Below the pieces are notes generated by a model. That model was not told the origin of the DNA and searched no databases. It saw only the letters and a program-made list of their open reading frames with translations. 64,000 bases of DNA from Phenylobacterium montanum (lineage in GTDB: Bacteria; Pseudomonadota; Alphaproteobacteria; Caulobacterales; Caulobacteraceae): the NCBI RefSeq assembly GCF_018135625.1, contig NZ_CP073078.1:4744501-4808500 (forward strand), read 5' to 3'. Both the position numbers and the translations under genes were made by a program. This document shows positions 15,783 to 24,938 of this stretch, one piece after another; within the stretch, counting starts at the first letter, position 1; the number at the start of each line of letters is the position of its first letter.

Positions 15783-17212
15783 GCAAGCCGCCCCGCGCCA
15801 ACCCGGCCGCCAAGGCCCTGGAGGTCGCCGCCGAAGTGGCGGCCAAGCCGGCCGAGCTGGTCAGCCACACCCTGGAGAAGGCGCTGGACCCGCTGCATTC
15901 GGTGCTGAAGCACGCGGCCCTGAAGCGCGCCGAGAAGGGCAGCCAGCAGTTCGCCGCAACGGCGGGCAAGAACAACGCCGCCCTGATATCGCCGCTGGCC
16001 GTGCCGTTTCCCGCCATGCCGCCGATCGGTGGGTGCGAGCTGGCGACCGGGCGGGCCGGTTTCTACAAGCAGGCGCGCGAGGACGTGCTGGTGATGCGCT
16101 TTCCGCAAGGCGCCGCCTGCGCCGGCGTGTTCACCCGCCACGGGGTGGGCTCGGCCCCTGTGGACTGGTGCAAGCGCCAGCTGGAAGCCAGCGGCGGCGA
16201 TGACGTCCATGCCCTGGTGGTCAATGCCGGCTGCGCCAATTCCTTCACCGGCCGTCCAGGAGCAGACGCGGCGCGGCGGGTGGCCTCGGCGACGGCCAAG
16301 CGCTTCGACTGTCGCCAGCGAGACGTGATGCTGGCCTCGACCGGGGTGATCGGGGTGGTGCTGGACGACGCCAAGATCACCGCGCGCCTGGCCGAGATCG
16401 AGGGGCGGCTGAAGGAGGACAACTGGGCGACGGCGGCGGCGGCGATCATGACCACCGACACCTTCCCCAAGGGCTCGTTCGCCGAGGCCGAGATCGACGG
16501 GGTCAAGGTCAAGATCGGCGGCATAGCCAAGGGCTCGGGCATGATCGCGCCGGACATGGCGACCATGCTGGCCTTCATCGTCACCGACGCGGCGATCGCG
16601 CCGGCGGCGCTGCAGACCCTGGTCTCGCTCTATACCCGATCGACCTTCAACGCGGTGACGGTGGACGGGGACCGGTCGACCAACGACACCTGCCTGCTGT
16701 TCGCCACCGGCGCCTCGGGCGCGCCCAGGATCAGCCGCGCCGGCGACCGGCGGCTGGCCGATTTCCGCGACAAGCTGGAAGGGGTGATGCTGGACCTGGC
16801 GCACCAACTGGTGCGCGACGGCGAGGGGGCGACCAAGTTCGTCAAGATCACCGTGAACGGGGCCGAGAGCGCGGCCTCGGCGCGCAAGATCGCCCGCACC
16901 ATCGCCGAATCTCCCCTGGTCAAGACCGCGCTCGCCGGCGAGGACGCCAACTGGGGCCGCATCGTCATGGCGGTGGGCCGGGCCGACGAGCCGGTCAACC
17001 GCGACCGCATCTGGGTCCGCTTCGGCGAACTGATCGCAGCCCAGGAAGGGGCGGTTTCGCCGACCTATGACGAGGCCAAGATGAGCGCCTACATGAAGCG
17101 GCCCGAACTGGAGATCTCGGTCGAGGTGGGGGTTGGCCGCGCATCCGCCTCGGTCTGGACCTGCGACCTGACCAAGCGCTACGTCGAGATCAACGGGGAC
17201 TACCGCTCCTGA
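15779..17212 (+). CDS. argJ: Glutamate N-acetyltransferase / amino-acid acetyltransferase
   Basis: ArgJ moves acetyl from N-acetylornithine to glutamate in arginine synthesis and self-cleaves into two chains. The cleavage site is clear: KGSGMIAPDM followed by A261-T262-M-L, with Thr262 as the nucleophile. Other hallmarks: NAGCANSFTG, LASTGVIG and the C-terminal GRIVMAVGRA region. The protein is 477 residues, about 70 longer than usual, because of an alanine/lysine-rich N-terminal helix (residues 1-65) before the canonical start SPLAVPFPAMPPIGG. It overlaps the parvulin gene upstream. Confidence 0.95.
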   Translation: MSKPPRANPAAKALEVAAEVAAKPAELVSHTLEKALDPLHSVLKHAALKRAEKGSQQFAATAGKNNAALISPLAVPFPAMPPIGGCELATGRAGFYKQAREDVLVMRFPQGAACAGVFTRHGVGSAPVDWCKRQLEASGGDDVHALVVNAGCANSFTGRPGADAARRVASATAKRFDCRQRDVMLASTGVIGVVLDDAKITARLAEIEGRLKEDNWATAAAAIMTTDTFPKGSFAEAEIDGVKVKIGGIAKGSGMIAPDMATMLAFIVTDAAIAPAALQTLVSLYTRSTFNAVTVDGDRSTNDTCLLFATGASGAPRISRAGDRRLADFRDKLEGVMLDLAHQLVRDGEGATKFVKITVNGAESAASARKIARTIAESPLVKTALAGEDANWGRIVMAVGRADEPVNRDRIWVRFGELIAAQEGAVSPTYDEAKMSAYMKRPELEISVEVGVGRASASVWTCDLTKRYVEINGDYRS

Positions 17213-17247
17213 GCGCCCCCGCCGATAGCCCAAAGCCGATCCTGCTG

Positions 17248-17631
17248 GTGGCCGCCGCCGCTCTGGTGGACGCCGACGGGCGGGTTCTCCTGTGCCAGCG
17301 GCCGAAAGGTAAACAGCTGGCGGGGCTCTGGGAATTTCCCGGAGGCAAGGTCGAACAGGGCGAAAGCCCTGAAGCCTGCTTGATCCGCGAGCTGGACGAG
17401 GAGCTGGGCATCCAGGTGCGGGAGGCCTGCCTCGCCCCCTTCGTGTTTACCTCACACGCTTACGAATCGTTTCACCTACTCATGCCATTGTTCCTGTGTC
17501 GTCGATGGGACGGCGTGGTCCAGGCCAAGGAACACGAGGCGGTCGCGTGGGTGAAGCCCAGCAAAATGAGCGACTATCCCATGCCGCCAGCCGACGTGCC
17601 GCTGGTCGCTTGGCTTCGCGACTGTCTCTGA
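17248..17631 (+). CDS. mutT: MutT-like NUDIX hydrolase (8-oxo-dGTP diphosphatase type)
   Basis: A complete NUDIX box is present (GGKVEQGESPEACL, then IRELDEELGI), preceded by WEFPGG and followed by SHAYESFHL, typical of MutT enzymes that remove oxidised dGTP. The coordinates use the first conventional start, a GTG at 17248, giving 127 residues. That start cuts the first beta strand: the frame upstream encodes KPILLV, which belongs to the fold. A CTG at 17209 overlaps the argJ stop (CTGA) and would give a natural N-terminus, so the real start may be that CTG. Confidence 0.88.
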   Translation: MAAAALVDADGRVLLCQRPKGKQLAGLWEFPGGKVEQGESPEACLIRELDEELGIQVREACLAPFVFTSHAYESFHLLMPLFLCRRWDGVVQAKEHEAVAWVKPSKMSDYPMPPADVPLVAWLRDCL

Positions 17632-17795
17632 AGGCCTTCCTCGCCGACGAGCGGGGCACCACAGCGGTGGAATACGGGCTGATCTGCGCCCTGATCTTCC
17701 TGGTGATCGTCACCAGCGTCTCCGCCTTCGGCAACAAGACCACCAACATGATGAACACCGTTTCGGCGGCCATAGGCGGCGCGATCGGCGGTTAG
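17610..17795 (+). CDS. Flp/Fap-type pilin subunit
   Basis: A short class IVb pilin, 61 residues from the TTG at 17610. The type IVb core is clear: basic start (RLSLKAFLADERG), then TTAVEYGLICALIFLVIVTSV with the Glu-Tyr pair that follows the prepilin peptidase site (G-TTAVEY), then a short polar and glycine tail. The gene overlaps the last 22 bp of mutT in another frame. No tad/cpa assembly genes are in the window, so this may be an orphan or a minor pilin. Longer starts exist upstream but encode shadow sequence. Confidence 0.75.
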   Translation: MASRLSLKAFLADERGTTAVEYGLICALIFLVIVTSVSAFGNKTTNMMNTVSAAIGGAIGG

Positions 17796-17844
17796 GGCGC
17801 TCGGCCCGCTCCATTTTCCATGAGAGACGGAAACTATGCCGCCC

Positions 17845-18171
17845 CTACTGCGGCGTATCGCTCTTCGGGCGGGCGCGGGTGGTCATGCCGGTGGCGGCGG
17901 CGTCCTCGGCGACCTGGTCGGCTTCGGCGGCGGCGATCTTGGGCGGCGCGGCCGAGGCGGCGGCTTCGGTCTTCTTGGGCTTAGGCTTGGGCGCCGGCAG
18001 CTTGGGGGTGACGGAGACCACCGGGGCGTGGCGGGCGCTTTCCTCAGGCTCTTCCGAGCGCGGGCGGCCGACCATGATCAGCTGGATGGCCAGGGTTGCG
18101 GCGACGCCGGCCAGGAAGCCGAGCAGGGTCCAGCCAAAGGCCCCTACGCCGCCACTCTGCTTCTGCGCCAT
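17845..18171 (-). CDS. Hypothetical membrane-anchored Pro/Ala/Lys-rich protein
   Basis: Not recognised. The 108-residue product has one N-terminal membrane segment (about 10-34, WTLLGFLAGVAATLAIQLIM) followed by a low-complexity region rich in Pro, Lys and Ala (PKLPAPKPKPKKTE), like a TonB-type or wall-spanning linker. It is convergent with the pilin gene. Confidence 0.55.
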   Translation of the reverse strand: MAQKQSGGVGAFGWTLLGFLAGVAATLAIQLIMVGRPRSEEPEESARHAPVVSVTPKLPAPKPKPKKTEAAASAAPPKIAAAEADQVAEDAAATGMTTRARPKSDTPQ

Positions 18172-18275
18172 CTAACCCTCGACCCTGAACGTTGCACGCC
18201 GCCTCAAGCGGCGCGGATGATGCCGTTCCTAGAACAATTCGAGGGGTTGCGGAACGGTCTTGCGCGGCGTCCGGA

Positions 18276-18833
18276 TCAGGTCCCCGACCAGCTGCGCACC
18301 GGACCCACGTCCATGTGCACGAAGTCGGATCCGGGATAGTAGCCCACGCCGCCGCGGCCAAGGCTCAGGGCGGCGGCGTGCAGATGGCGCAGCTCCACGC
18401 CCGGCAAGCGTACGTCGATTGCCATGCCCTGCACGTGCAGGCTCCTCTTGGCCACCTCGCCGCTGTGTTCGTGCAGCATGGCGTTGGTTTCGGGCGAGCG
18501 GTAGCCGCTGATCACCTGGAAGGTGGCGCGCGACTCCGTGCGCTCGGAAACCGCGTGCAGCAGGTCCAGGACCCCCGGATTGATCGGATGCACCTTGCCG
18601 TTGCGATAGTCGCGCAGCTGGTGGTTCACCGCCTCGAGCACGTCGGGGATGTAGTCCCCTTGCTCGAAATAGACCGCTTCCAGCATTTCGCCGGTATGCA
18701 GGTTGTGCAGGGCGACGGTGCGGATGTCGTTCGAATTGAACGGATTGGCCCAGCTGAGCGCGGGTGCGGCGGAGAGGCCGGCTGAGGCGCAGGCGCCCAG
18801 ACCGAGTTTCAATAGCGAACGTTTTGAAAGCAA
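18276..18833 (-). CDS. YcbK-type DUF882 peptidase (M15-like)
   Basis: The 185-residue protein begins with an export signal (RSLLKLGLGACASAGLSAAPALSWA) that is weakly twin-arginine-like (KR rather than RR). The mature part carries M15 D,D-carboxypeptidase-type zinc motifs: SGYRSPETNAML, the metal-binding His and Asp in SLHVQGMAIDVRL, and a C-terminal His in DFVHMDVG. Likely trims peptidoglycan in the periplasm. The YcbB-like L,D-transpeptidase follows upstream on the same strand; YcbK and YcbB homologues are often neighbours. Confidence 0.88.
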   Translation of the reverse strand: MLSKRSLLKLGLGACASAGLSAAPALSWANPFNSNDIRTVALHNLHTGEMLEAVYFEQGDYIPDVLEAVNHQLRDYRNGKVHPINPGVLDLLHAVSERTESRATFQVISGYRSPETNAMLHEHSGEVAKRSLHVQGMAIDVRLPGVELRHLHAAALSLGRGGVGYYPGSDFVHMDVGPVRSWSGT

Positions 18834-18909
18834 AGCTGACCCTGCCCCACTGCCTACGACGCCCCCCGGCGACCTGTGACCGGGAGCACACCCTAAGCCG
18901 CGCGTCGGG

Positions 18910-20493
18910 TCAAGCTGGGCCGTGGGCGGGTGCGGCGATCCGCTGCATCAGGGCGGCGTCCCAGTCATAGGGGTCGGCGCGGAACTGGGCGATGCCATCC
19001 GGGCCGACGAAGGCGGTCCAGTACATCAGATAGACCGAGATCGGGGCGGGCAGGGGGGCGCGGACGGTCTTCTTGGAATCCAGGGTCTGCTGCACCTTGT
19101 CGGGGGTCCAGACTGCGTCGCCCGACAGCAGCGCATTGGCCAGAATCTGGGCCTTTTCCAGCCGCACGCAGCCATGGCTGGCCTGGCGAGAGAAGCGCGA
19201 GAAGGTGGATTTGGTCGGGGTGTCGTGCAGATAGACCCCGAAGCGGTTGGCGAAGTCGAACTTGACCTTGCCCAGAGCGGCCTTGTCGCCGGCCTTTTGC
19301 TGGATGCGGCTGCCGCCTTCGGGCGTCGAGATCACGATAAAGTCATTGCGCTTCATGTAGCCCGGGTGGGCCCGCTCCTTGGGCAGGATCTCCTTGGCGG
19401 CGATGTCGGACGGCACGTTCCAGGGCGGATTGAGCACGATGCTCTGGATCTGCGAGGTGAGCATGGGCGTCTCGTCGCCGGGCTTGCCGGTCACCGCCTT
19501 CATCGACAGCGTCGGCTGGTCGTCCTTGAACAGGGTCAGGACCGCGGCGGCGATGTTCACCTGGATGCGGTCGGCCGGCAGGGTCTGGGGTAGCCAGCGC
19601 CAGCGCTCCATATTGGCCAGGATCTGGGCGATGCGGTCCTCGACCGGGCGGTTCAGCGCCGCCAGGGTCTGCTTGCCGAGTTGGCCCGTGGGGTTGAGTC
19701 CATAGCGCCGCTGGGCGCGAGCCAGGGCCTCGGCCAGGGGTTGGTCGAATAGGTTCAACAGCTTGGGCCGGGGCAGCGCGGCGAAGCCGGGGTCCTCGAT
19801 CGCCAGGCGGTCGCGCAGTTCGGCCACGCGCGGATCCTTGTCGCCGAGCTTGAGGTCCGGGCCGTCGTCGATGGCGTCCCAGCCGCCGTCGGCGGCGATT
19901 TTGCGATAGGTGGCCAGCGCGCCCTTCAGCGACTCATAGCCGGCATAGGGCGGCGGCAGGCCTTCGAGCCAGGCGGCCAGGCTGTCGCCCTTGACCGCGG
20001 CCAGGAACCCCGGCGCCGGGTCGAAGGGGGCGGGGCGCATGCCCCAGGGGTCCATGAAGGCGGCCGAGGCCAGCCGTCCGCTGTGCACCGCGCGGGCGTA
20101 GCGCAGGGTGGCGGCGATCAGCTGGATCTCGCCCTGGTGGCGCTCGTCGCCGCTCTGCGACTGCAGCAGCGCGTCAAGGCGCGCCGGGACGAAGGCGTCG
20201 TGAGCGAATCCGTGCGCCTCGGCCTGGCCGAGGGTCTTGCGCAGCAGGTCGACCTGATCCGGGCGCATAGCCGTCCAGACCGGCGGCGGGGGCGGCGTCG
20301 GCGCCGGCGCTGGGGCGGCCTGAGCAGGCTGAGGCGCTGGCGCGGCGGGGGGCGGCTGAGCTGCGGTTACGGCGCTCGCGAGCAGCCCGGTGGCGACCAC
20401 CAGGCCCAGCACAGCCGCCAGCCCGCGGGCCGAGGGGCCGTCCGTCTTTCGCCTGCTATCGCCCCTGTCCGCCGTCATGTTCCGCTCGTTCAT
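18910..20493 (-). CDS. L,D-transpeptidase, YcbB/LdtD type
   Basis: 527 residues from the ATG at 20493. Order: short cytoplasmic N-terminus, membrane/signal segment (GLAAVLGLVVATGLLASAV), Pro/Ala-rich linker, scaffold domain, peptidoglycan-binding repeat (RYGLNPTGQLGKQTLAALN) and YkuD catalytic domain with the HGCVRLE signature holding the catalytic Cys (ASHGCVRL). It forms 3-3 cross-links in peptidoglycan or anchors outer-membrane proteins. A second Met five codons on (20478), with GAGCGGAA ahead, is an equally good start. Frame extension to 20664 would overlap the divergent gene and lacks a signal. Confidence 0.9.
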   Translation of the reverse strand: MNERNMTADRGDSRRKTDGPSARGLAAVLGLVVATGLLASAVTAAQPPPAAPAPQPAQAAPAPAPTPPPPPVWTAMRPDQVDLLRKTLGQAEAHGFAHDAFVPARLDALLQSQSGDERHQGEIQLIAATLRYARAVHSGRLASAAFMDPWGMRPAPFDPAPGFLAAVKGDSLAAWLEGLPPPYAGYESLKGALATYRKIAADGGWDAIDDGPDLKLGDKDPRVAELRDRLAIEDPGFAALPRPKLLNLFDQPLAEALARAQRRYGLNPTGQLGKQTLAALNRPVEDRIAQILANMERWRWLPQTLPADRIQVNIAAAVLTLFKDDQPTLSMKAVTGKPGDETPMLTSQIQSIVLNPPWNVPSDIAAKEILPKERAHPGYMKRNDFIVISTPEGGSRIQQKAGDKAALGKVKFDFANRFGVYLHDTPTKSTFSRFSRQASHGCVRLEKAQILANALLSGDAVWTPDKVQQTLDSKKTVRAPLPAPISVYLMYWTAFVGPDGIAQFRADPYDWDAALMQRIAAPAHGPA

Positions 20494-20697
20494 CAAAGCT
20501 CGCCGCCAAGCAAGCGGGGCCTTGGCCCCAGATAGTGGAATTCGCAGCCGAATGCGCGCGCCCGGCGACACAATTCCCGCGGTGAGGCTTTCCTGCGACA
20601 GGCGCCGCCGGCGCCACTCTGGCTCTTGGCCATACCGAATGTTCGGATCATGATGGGCGTCCACTCAGAAGACGAAATCAACGAGGGAAACGCAGGA

Positions 20698-21939
20698 ATG
20701 GATGCGCAGGTCGCCCGCACCGGGCTTTCGGAAACCCGCCTGGAGCGGATCGCCGACCACCTCAGCCGCGCCTATGTCGAGCCGGGCAAGATCGCCGGCT
20801 GCCAGGTCGCGGTGGCGCGCCACGGGCGGCTGGCCTATTTCAAATCGCTGGGCAGCATGGACATCGAGCGCGGCAAGCCGATGGCCGACGACGCCATCTT
20901 CCGCATCTACTCCATGAGCAAGCCGATCACCTCGGTGGCCCTGATGACCCTGTTCGAGCAGGGCTATTTCCAGCTGGACGACCCGGTCAGCCGCTACATC
21001 CCCGAATGGAAGGACCACAAGGTCTGGGTCGGCGGCGACGGCGACCGGATGGAGCTGATCAAGCCCAACCGGCCGATGAGTTTCCGCGACGTGCTCTGTC
21101 ACACCGGCGGGCTGACCTACGGCTCGCTGCTGGCCGCCCTCGGCGCGCCCGATGACGGCCATCCGGTGGACAAGGCCTATGCCGAGCACCGCGTGCGTCG
21201 CGACAAGGACGAGACCCTGCGCGACTTCGCCATGAAGCTGGCCAAGGTCCCCCTGCGCTATCATCCGGGCGAGCGGTGGATGTATTCGCTGTCGACGGAC
21301 GTCTGCGGCTATCTCTGCGAGGCGATCAGCGGCAAGCGGTTCGACCATTTCCTGCAGGAGACCATCTTCGGCCCGCTGGAGATGAAGGACACATCGTTCG
21401 TGGTCGCGCCGGACAAGGTGGAGCGCTTCGCCGCCAACTATCGGCGGGGGCCGGACCGCAAGCTGCACCTGAGCGACGATCCGTTCGCCAGCGACTATCT
21501 CAGCCAGCCCAGCTTCCTCTCCGGCGGCGGCGGCCTGACCTCGACCACCGCCGACTACCTGCGCTTTTGCGAGATGCTGCGGCGGGGCGGGGAGTTGGAC
21601 GGCGCGCGAATCCTGGGGCCGCGCACCATCGACCTGATGCGCCGCAACCACCTGAGGGGCGGCGCGGGCGAATTGACCGACATGGCCATCGGCGGCTTTT
21701 CCGAGACGGCCTATTCAGGCGTCGGCTTCGGCCTGGGCTTCGCCATGAGCCTGGACGAGGTGGCCACCGGCAATCTGGGCGCCGGCGACTTCTACTGGGG
21801 CGGCGCCGCCTCGACCATCTTCTGGGTCGACCAGAAGGAGGACCTGAGCGTGGTGTTCATGACCCAGCTGATGCCTTCAGGGACGTTCAATTTCCGGGGG
21901 CAGCTGAAGAACATCATCTATTCGGCGATCGAGGAGTGA
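20698..21939 (+). CDS. Class C beta-lactamase-fold serine hydrolase
   Basis: 413 residues starting at the ATG at 20698, which has GCAGGA just ahead. The catalytic SxxK is S72-M-S-K75 (IYSMSKPIT). A Tyr in RWMYSLSTDV fits the YxN/Tyr position, and the C-terminal block has GFGLGFAMS and YWGGAASTIFWVD, typical of EstB-like esterases. No signal peptide, so it is probably a cytoplasmic esterase or amidase rather than an antibiotic-resistance enzyme. Confidence 0.85.
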   Translation: MDAQVARTGLSETRLERIADHLSRAYVEPGKIAGCQVAVARHGRLAYFKSLGSMDIERGKPMADDAIFRIYSMSKPITSVALMTLFEQGYFQLDDPVSRYIPEWKDHKVWVGGDGDRMELIKPNRPMSFRDVLCHTGGLTYGSLLAALGAPDDGHPVDKAYAEHRVRRDKDETLRDFAMKLAKVPLRYHPGERWMYSLSTDVCGYLCEAISGKRFDHFLQETIFGPLEMKDTSFVVAPDKVERFAANYRRGPDRKLHLSDDPFASDYLSQPSFLSGGGGLTSTTADYLRFCEMLRRGGELDGARILGPRTIDLMRRNHLRGGAGELTDMAIGGFSETAYSGVGFGLGFAMSLDEVATGNLGAGDFYWGGAASTIFWVDQKEDLSVVFMTQLMPSGTFNFRGQLKNIIYSAIEE

Positions 21940-21952
21940 CCGCGGGCGAAGA

Positions 21953-21983
21953 ATTTTGGTCCTGAATTGGGCATAACCAAAAT
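21953..21983. promoter_or_regulatory. Inverted repeat ahead of tal-pgi
   Basis: ATTTTGGT (21953-21960) and ACCAAAAT (21976-21983) are perfect complements separated by 15 bases, in the 120-bp spacer before the transaldolase/isomerase fusion. It could be an operator of a sugar regulator or a weak hairpin ending the upstream gene; no T tract follows. Confidence 0.4.
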
Positions 21984-22059
21984 CAGCGGTCCCCTTCCGG
22001 GCCTCGGGCGTTTATGAAGCGAGCCGACTCGATCCTCTCGCGCCAGGGACCTGTGATCC

Positions 22060-24915
22060 ATGACCAATCCGCTGCTGCAATTGGGCCAGGCCGGCCAGGC
22101 TGTGTGGCTCGACTTCGTCCAGCGCGACATGCTGGAGAACGGCGGGCTGAAGGCCCTGATCGAGCGGGACGGTGTCACGGGGGTGACCTCGAACCCGGCG
22201 ATCTTCGAAAAGGCGATCGGCGGCAGCCGCGACTATGACGCGGCGCTGAAGGCCTTCATCGAGGCCGGCGACGCCGACCCGGCGGCGGCCTTCGAGCACC
22301 TGGCCGTGGCCGACATCCAGGCGGCGGCGGACCAGCTGCGGCCGGTCTATGACCGCCTGGGCGGCCGCGACGGCTATGTCAGCCTGGAGGTCTCGCCCTA
22401 TCTGGCCATGGACACCGAGGCCACGATCGCCGAGGCGCGGCGCCTGTGGATCGCGGTGGACCGGCCAAACCTGATGATCAAGGTGCCGGGGACGGGGCCG
22501 GGGGTTCCGGCGATCCGCACGCTGATCGGCGAGGGGATCAACGTCAACGTGACCCTCTTGTTCTCGCTGGAGGCCTATCTGGCGGTGGCCGAGGCGCACG
22601 TCGCCGGCCTCGAGGACTTCAAGGCCAGGGGCGGCGACGTTTCCCGCGTGCATGGGGTGGCCAGCTTCTTCATCAGCCGCATCGACGCCCAGATCGACGA
22701 GGCCATCGACGCCAAGCTGAAGGCCGGCGCCGGCGACGACGCCGCCAATCTGGCGCTCTCGCGCCTGCGCGGCCAGGTGGCGATCGCCAACGCCAAGATC
22801 GCCTATCAGCGCTACCTGGACCTGATCGCCACACCCCGCTGGAAGGCCCTGGCCGAGGCGGGCGCGGCGCCCCAGCGGCTGCTCTGGGCCTCCACCGGGA
22901 CCAAGGACCCCCGCTATTCCGACGTGCTCTATGTCGAGACCCTGATCGGGCCCGACACGGTCAACACCATGCCGCCCAAGACCATGGACGCCTTCCGCGA
23001 CCACGGCCGCGTGGCCGACACCCTGACCGACGATGTCGAAGGCGCCGCCGAGGTGCTGGCCGGCGCCGAGCGGTTCGGCCTGGACCTTGCGGGGGTCACC
23101 GACCGGCTGGTGGTCGATGGCGTGAAGCTGTTCGCCGACGCCGCCGACAAGCTCTATGGCGTGGTGGCCGACAAGCGGGCGGAGGTCCTGGGCGCGCGGC
23201 TGAACCGGCAGCACATCGCGATTCCCGACAGCCTGAAGGGCGCCTTGGCCCAGGCGACCGAGCACGCCCGCGCCGAGGGCTGGAGCCGGCGGCTCTGGGC
23301 CGGCGACGCCAGCCTCTGGACCGGCGGGGACGAGGCCAGGTGGCTGGGCTGGCTGGCGGCCGCCCGCGGCGAGCGGGTCGACCTGGACGCCCTGGCGGCC
23401 TTCTCCGAAGAGGTGGCCGGCGCCGGCTTCATCCACTGCCTGTTGCTGGGCATGGGCGGATCGAGCCTCGGGCCGGAGGTGCTGGCCGAGACTTTCGGTT
23501 CACGGCCGGGGCATCCCAAGCTTCTGGTGCTCGACTCCACCGACCCGGAACAGGTCGCCCGCTTCGAGGCGCAGATCGACCCGGCCCGGACCCTCTACAT
23601 CGTGGCCAGCAAGTCCGGCTCGACCCTGGAGCCGGACATCCTGCACCGCTACTTCTACGACCGCGCCTGCGCCGTCCTGGGCGCGGAGAAGGCCGGCGCG
23701 TCCTTCGTCGCCATCACCGACCCTGGCTCCCAGCTGGAAGCCACCGCCAAGGCTCAGGGCTTCCGCCGCATCTTCCTGGGCGATCCGGCGATCGGCGGCC
23801 GCTATTCGGTGATGTCCAACTTCGGCATGGTCCCGGCGGCTGCGGCCGGCCTGGACGTGCGCGGCTTCGTCGGCTCGACACAGGTCATGACCCACGCCTG
23901 CGAAGCCAGCGCCCCGCCGGCCTCGAACCCGGGCGTGGCTCTAGGGTTGGCGCTCGGCGCGGCGGCCCTGGCCGGGCGGGACAAGCTGACCCTGGTCGCC
24001 TCGCGGGGCCTGGCGGACGTCGGCGCCTGGCTGGAGCAGCTCATCGCCGAATCCACCGGCAAGATCGGCAAGGGGATCATCCCGCTGGACGGCGAGCCGG
24101 CGGTTTCGGCCGGGACTTACGGCGCCGATCGGGTGTTCGCCTATCTGCGCCTGTCGGATCACGACCAGCCGGAGCTGGACGGGCATGTGCGGGAGCTTGA
24201 GGAGGCCGGCCATCCGGTGGTGCGCATCGACCTCGCGAGCCGCGACAGCCTGGGCCAGGAGTTCGTGCGCTGGGAAGTCGCCACCGCCATCGCCGGCGCC
24301 GTGATCGGCATCCATCCCTTCGACCAGCCCGACGTCGAGGCCAGCAAGATCAAGACCCGCGAGCTGACCTCGGGCTACGAGGCCACCGGCGCCCTGGCGG
24401 CCGAGACGCCGTTCCTGGAGGCGGACGGCATCGCCCTGTTCGCCGACAAGGCCAACGCCAAGGCCCTGCTGGAAGGCGGCGCGGCCACCCTGGAGGGCGT
24501 GCTGGGCGCCCACTTCGCCCGGGCGGGGGCGGGGGACTATCTGGCGCTGCTCGCCTATATCGACCGGGACCACAAGCACATCGCCGCCCTGCAGGGTCTG
24601 CGCAAGAAGCTGCTGGAGCGCTTCAAGCTGGCCACGGCGCTGCAGTTCGGGCCGCGGTTCCTGCATTCCACCGGTCAGGCCTACAAGGGCGGGCCGGACA
24701 GCGGGGTGTTCCTGCAGATCACCCACGCCATCGGCGAAGACCTCGCCGTGCCCGGCCGCAAGTACGGCTTCGGCGTGGTGCTGCAGGCCCAGGCCCGCGG
24801 CGACCTGGGTGTCCTGGCCGAGCGCGGCCGCCGGCACCTGCGGGTCCACCTGGGCGCGGACGTGGATGCGGGCCTGGCCCGGCTGATCGCGGCGGCGGAG
24901 CGGGCGTTGGGGTGA
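22060..24915 (+). CDS. Bifunctional transaldolase / glucose-6-phosphate isomerase
   Basis: One 951-residue chain carries two sugar-phosphate enzymes. Residues 1-370: transaldolase, with GVTSNPAIF, the Schiff-base Lys141 in LMIKVPGT, NVTLLFSLEAY and WASTGTKDPRYSDVLY. Residues about 385-950: phosphoglucose isomerase, with GMGGSSLGPEV, LDSTDPEQV, SKSGSTLEPD, SVMSNFGMVPAA, PFDQPDVEASK and YKGGPDSGVFLQI. Together they link fructose-6-P to the pentose phosphate and Entner-Doudoroff routes. No stop or frameshift separates the halves, so the fusion is real. It is monocistronic, with an inverted repeat upstream. Confidence 0.95.
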   Translation: MTNPLLQLGQAGQAVWLDFVQRDMLENGGLKALIERDGVTGVTSNPAIFEKAIGGSRDYDAALKAFIEAGDADPAAAFEHLAVADIQAAADQLRPVYDRLGGRDGYVSLEVSPYLAMDTEATIAEARRLWIAVDRPNLMIKVPGTGPGVPAIRTLIGEGINVNVTLLFSLEAYLAVAEAHVAGLEDFKARGGDVSRVHGVASFFISRIDAQIDEAIDAKLKAGAGDDAANLALSRLRGQVAIANAKIAYQRYLDLIATPRWKALAEAGAAPQRLLWASTGTKDPRYSDVLYVETLIGPDTVNTMPPKTMDAFRDHGRVADTLTDDVEGAAEVLAGAERFGLDLAGVTDRLVVDGVKLFADAADKLYGVVADKRAEVLGARLNRQHIAIPDSLKGALAQATEHARAEGWSRRLWAGDASLWTGGDEARWLGWLAAARGERVDLDALAAFSEEVAGAGFIHCLLLGMGGSSLGPEVLAETFGSRPGHPKLLVLDSTDPEQVARFEAQIDPARTLYIVASKSGSTLEPDILHRYFYDRACAVLGAEKAGASFVAITDPGSQLEATAKAQGFRRIFLGDPAIGGRYSVMSNFGMVPAAAAGLDVRGFVGSTQVMTHACEASAPPASNPGVALGLALGAAALAGRDKLTLVASRGLADVGAWLEQLIAESTGKIGKGIIPLDGEPAVSAGTYGADRVFAYLRLSDHDQPELDGHVRELEEAGHPVVRIDLASRDSLGQEFVRWEVATAIAGAVIGIHPFDQPDVEASKIKTRELTSGYEATGALAAETPFLEADGIALFADKANAKALLEGGAATLEGVLGAHFARAGAGDYLALLAYIDRDHKHIAALQGLRKKLLERFKLATALQFGPRFLHSTGQAYKGGPDSGVFLQITHAIGEDLAVPGRKYGFGVVLQAQARGDLGVLAERGRRHLRVHLGADVDAGLARLIAAAERALG

Positions 24916-24938
24916 GGGTGCGACCCCGATATTTTGAA

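Noticed and set aside
20698-21939. Serine hydrolase read as an antibiotic-resistance beta-lactamase
   Set aside because: It has the SxxK motif but no export signal and the architecture of EstB-like esterases.
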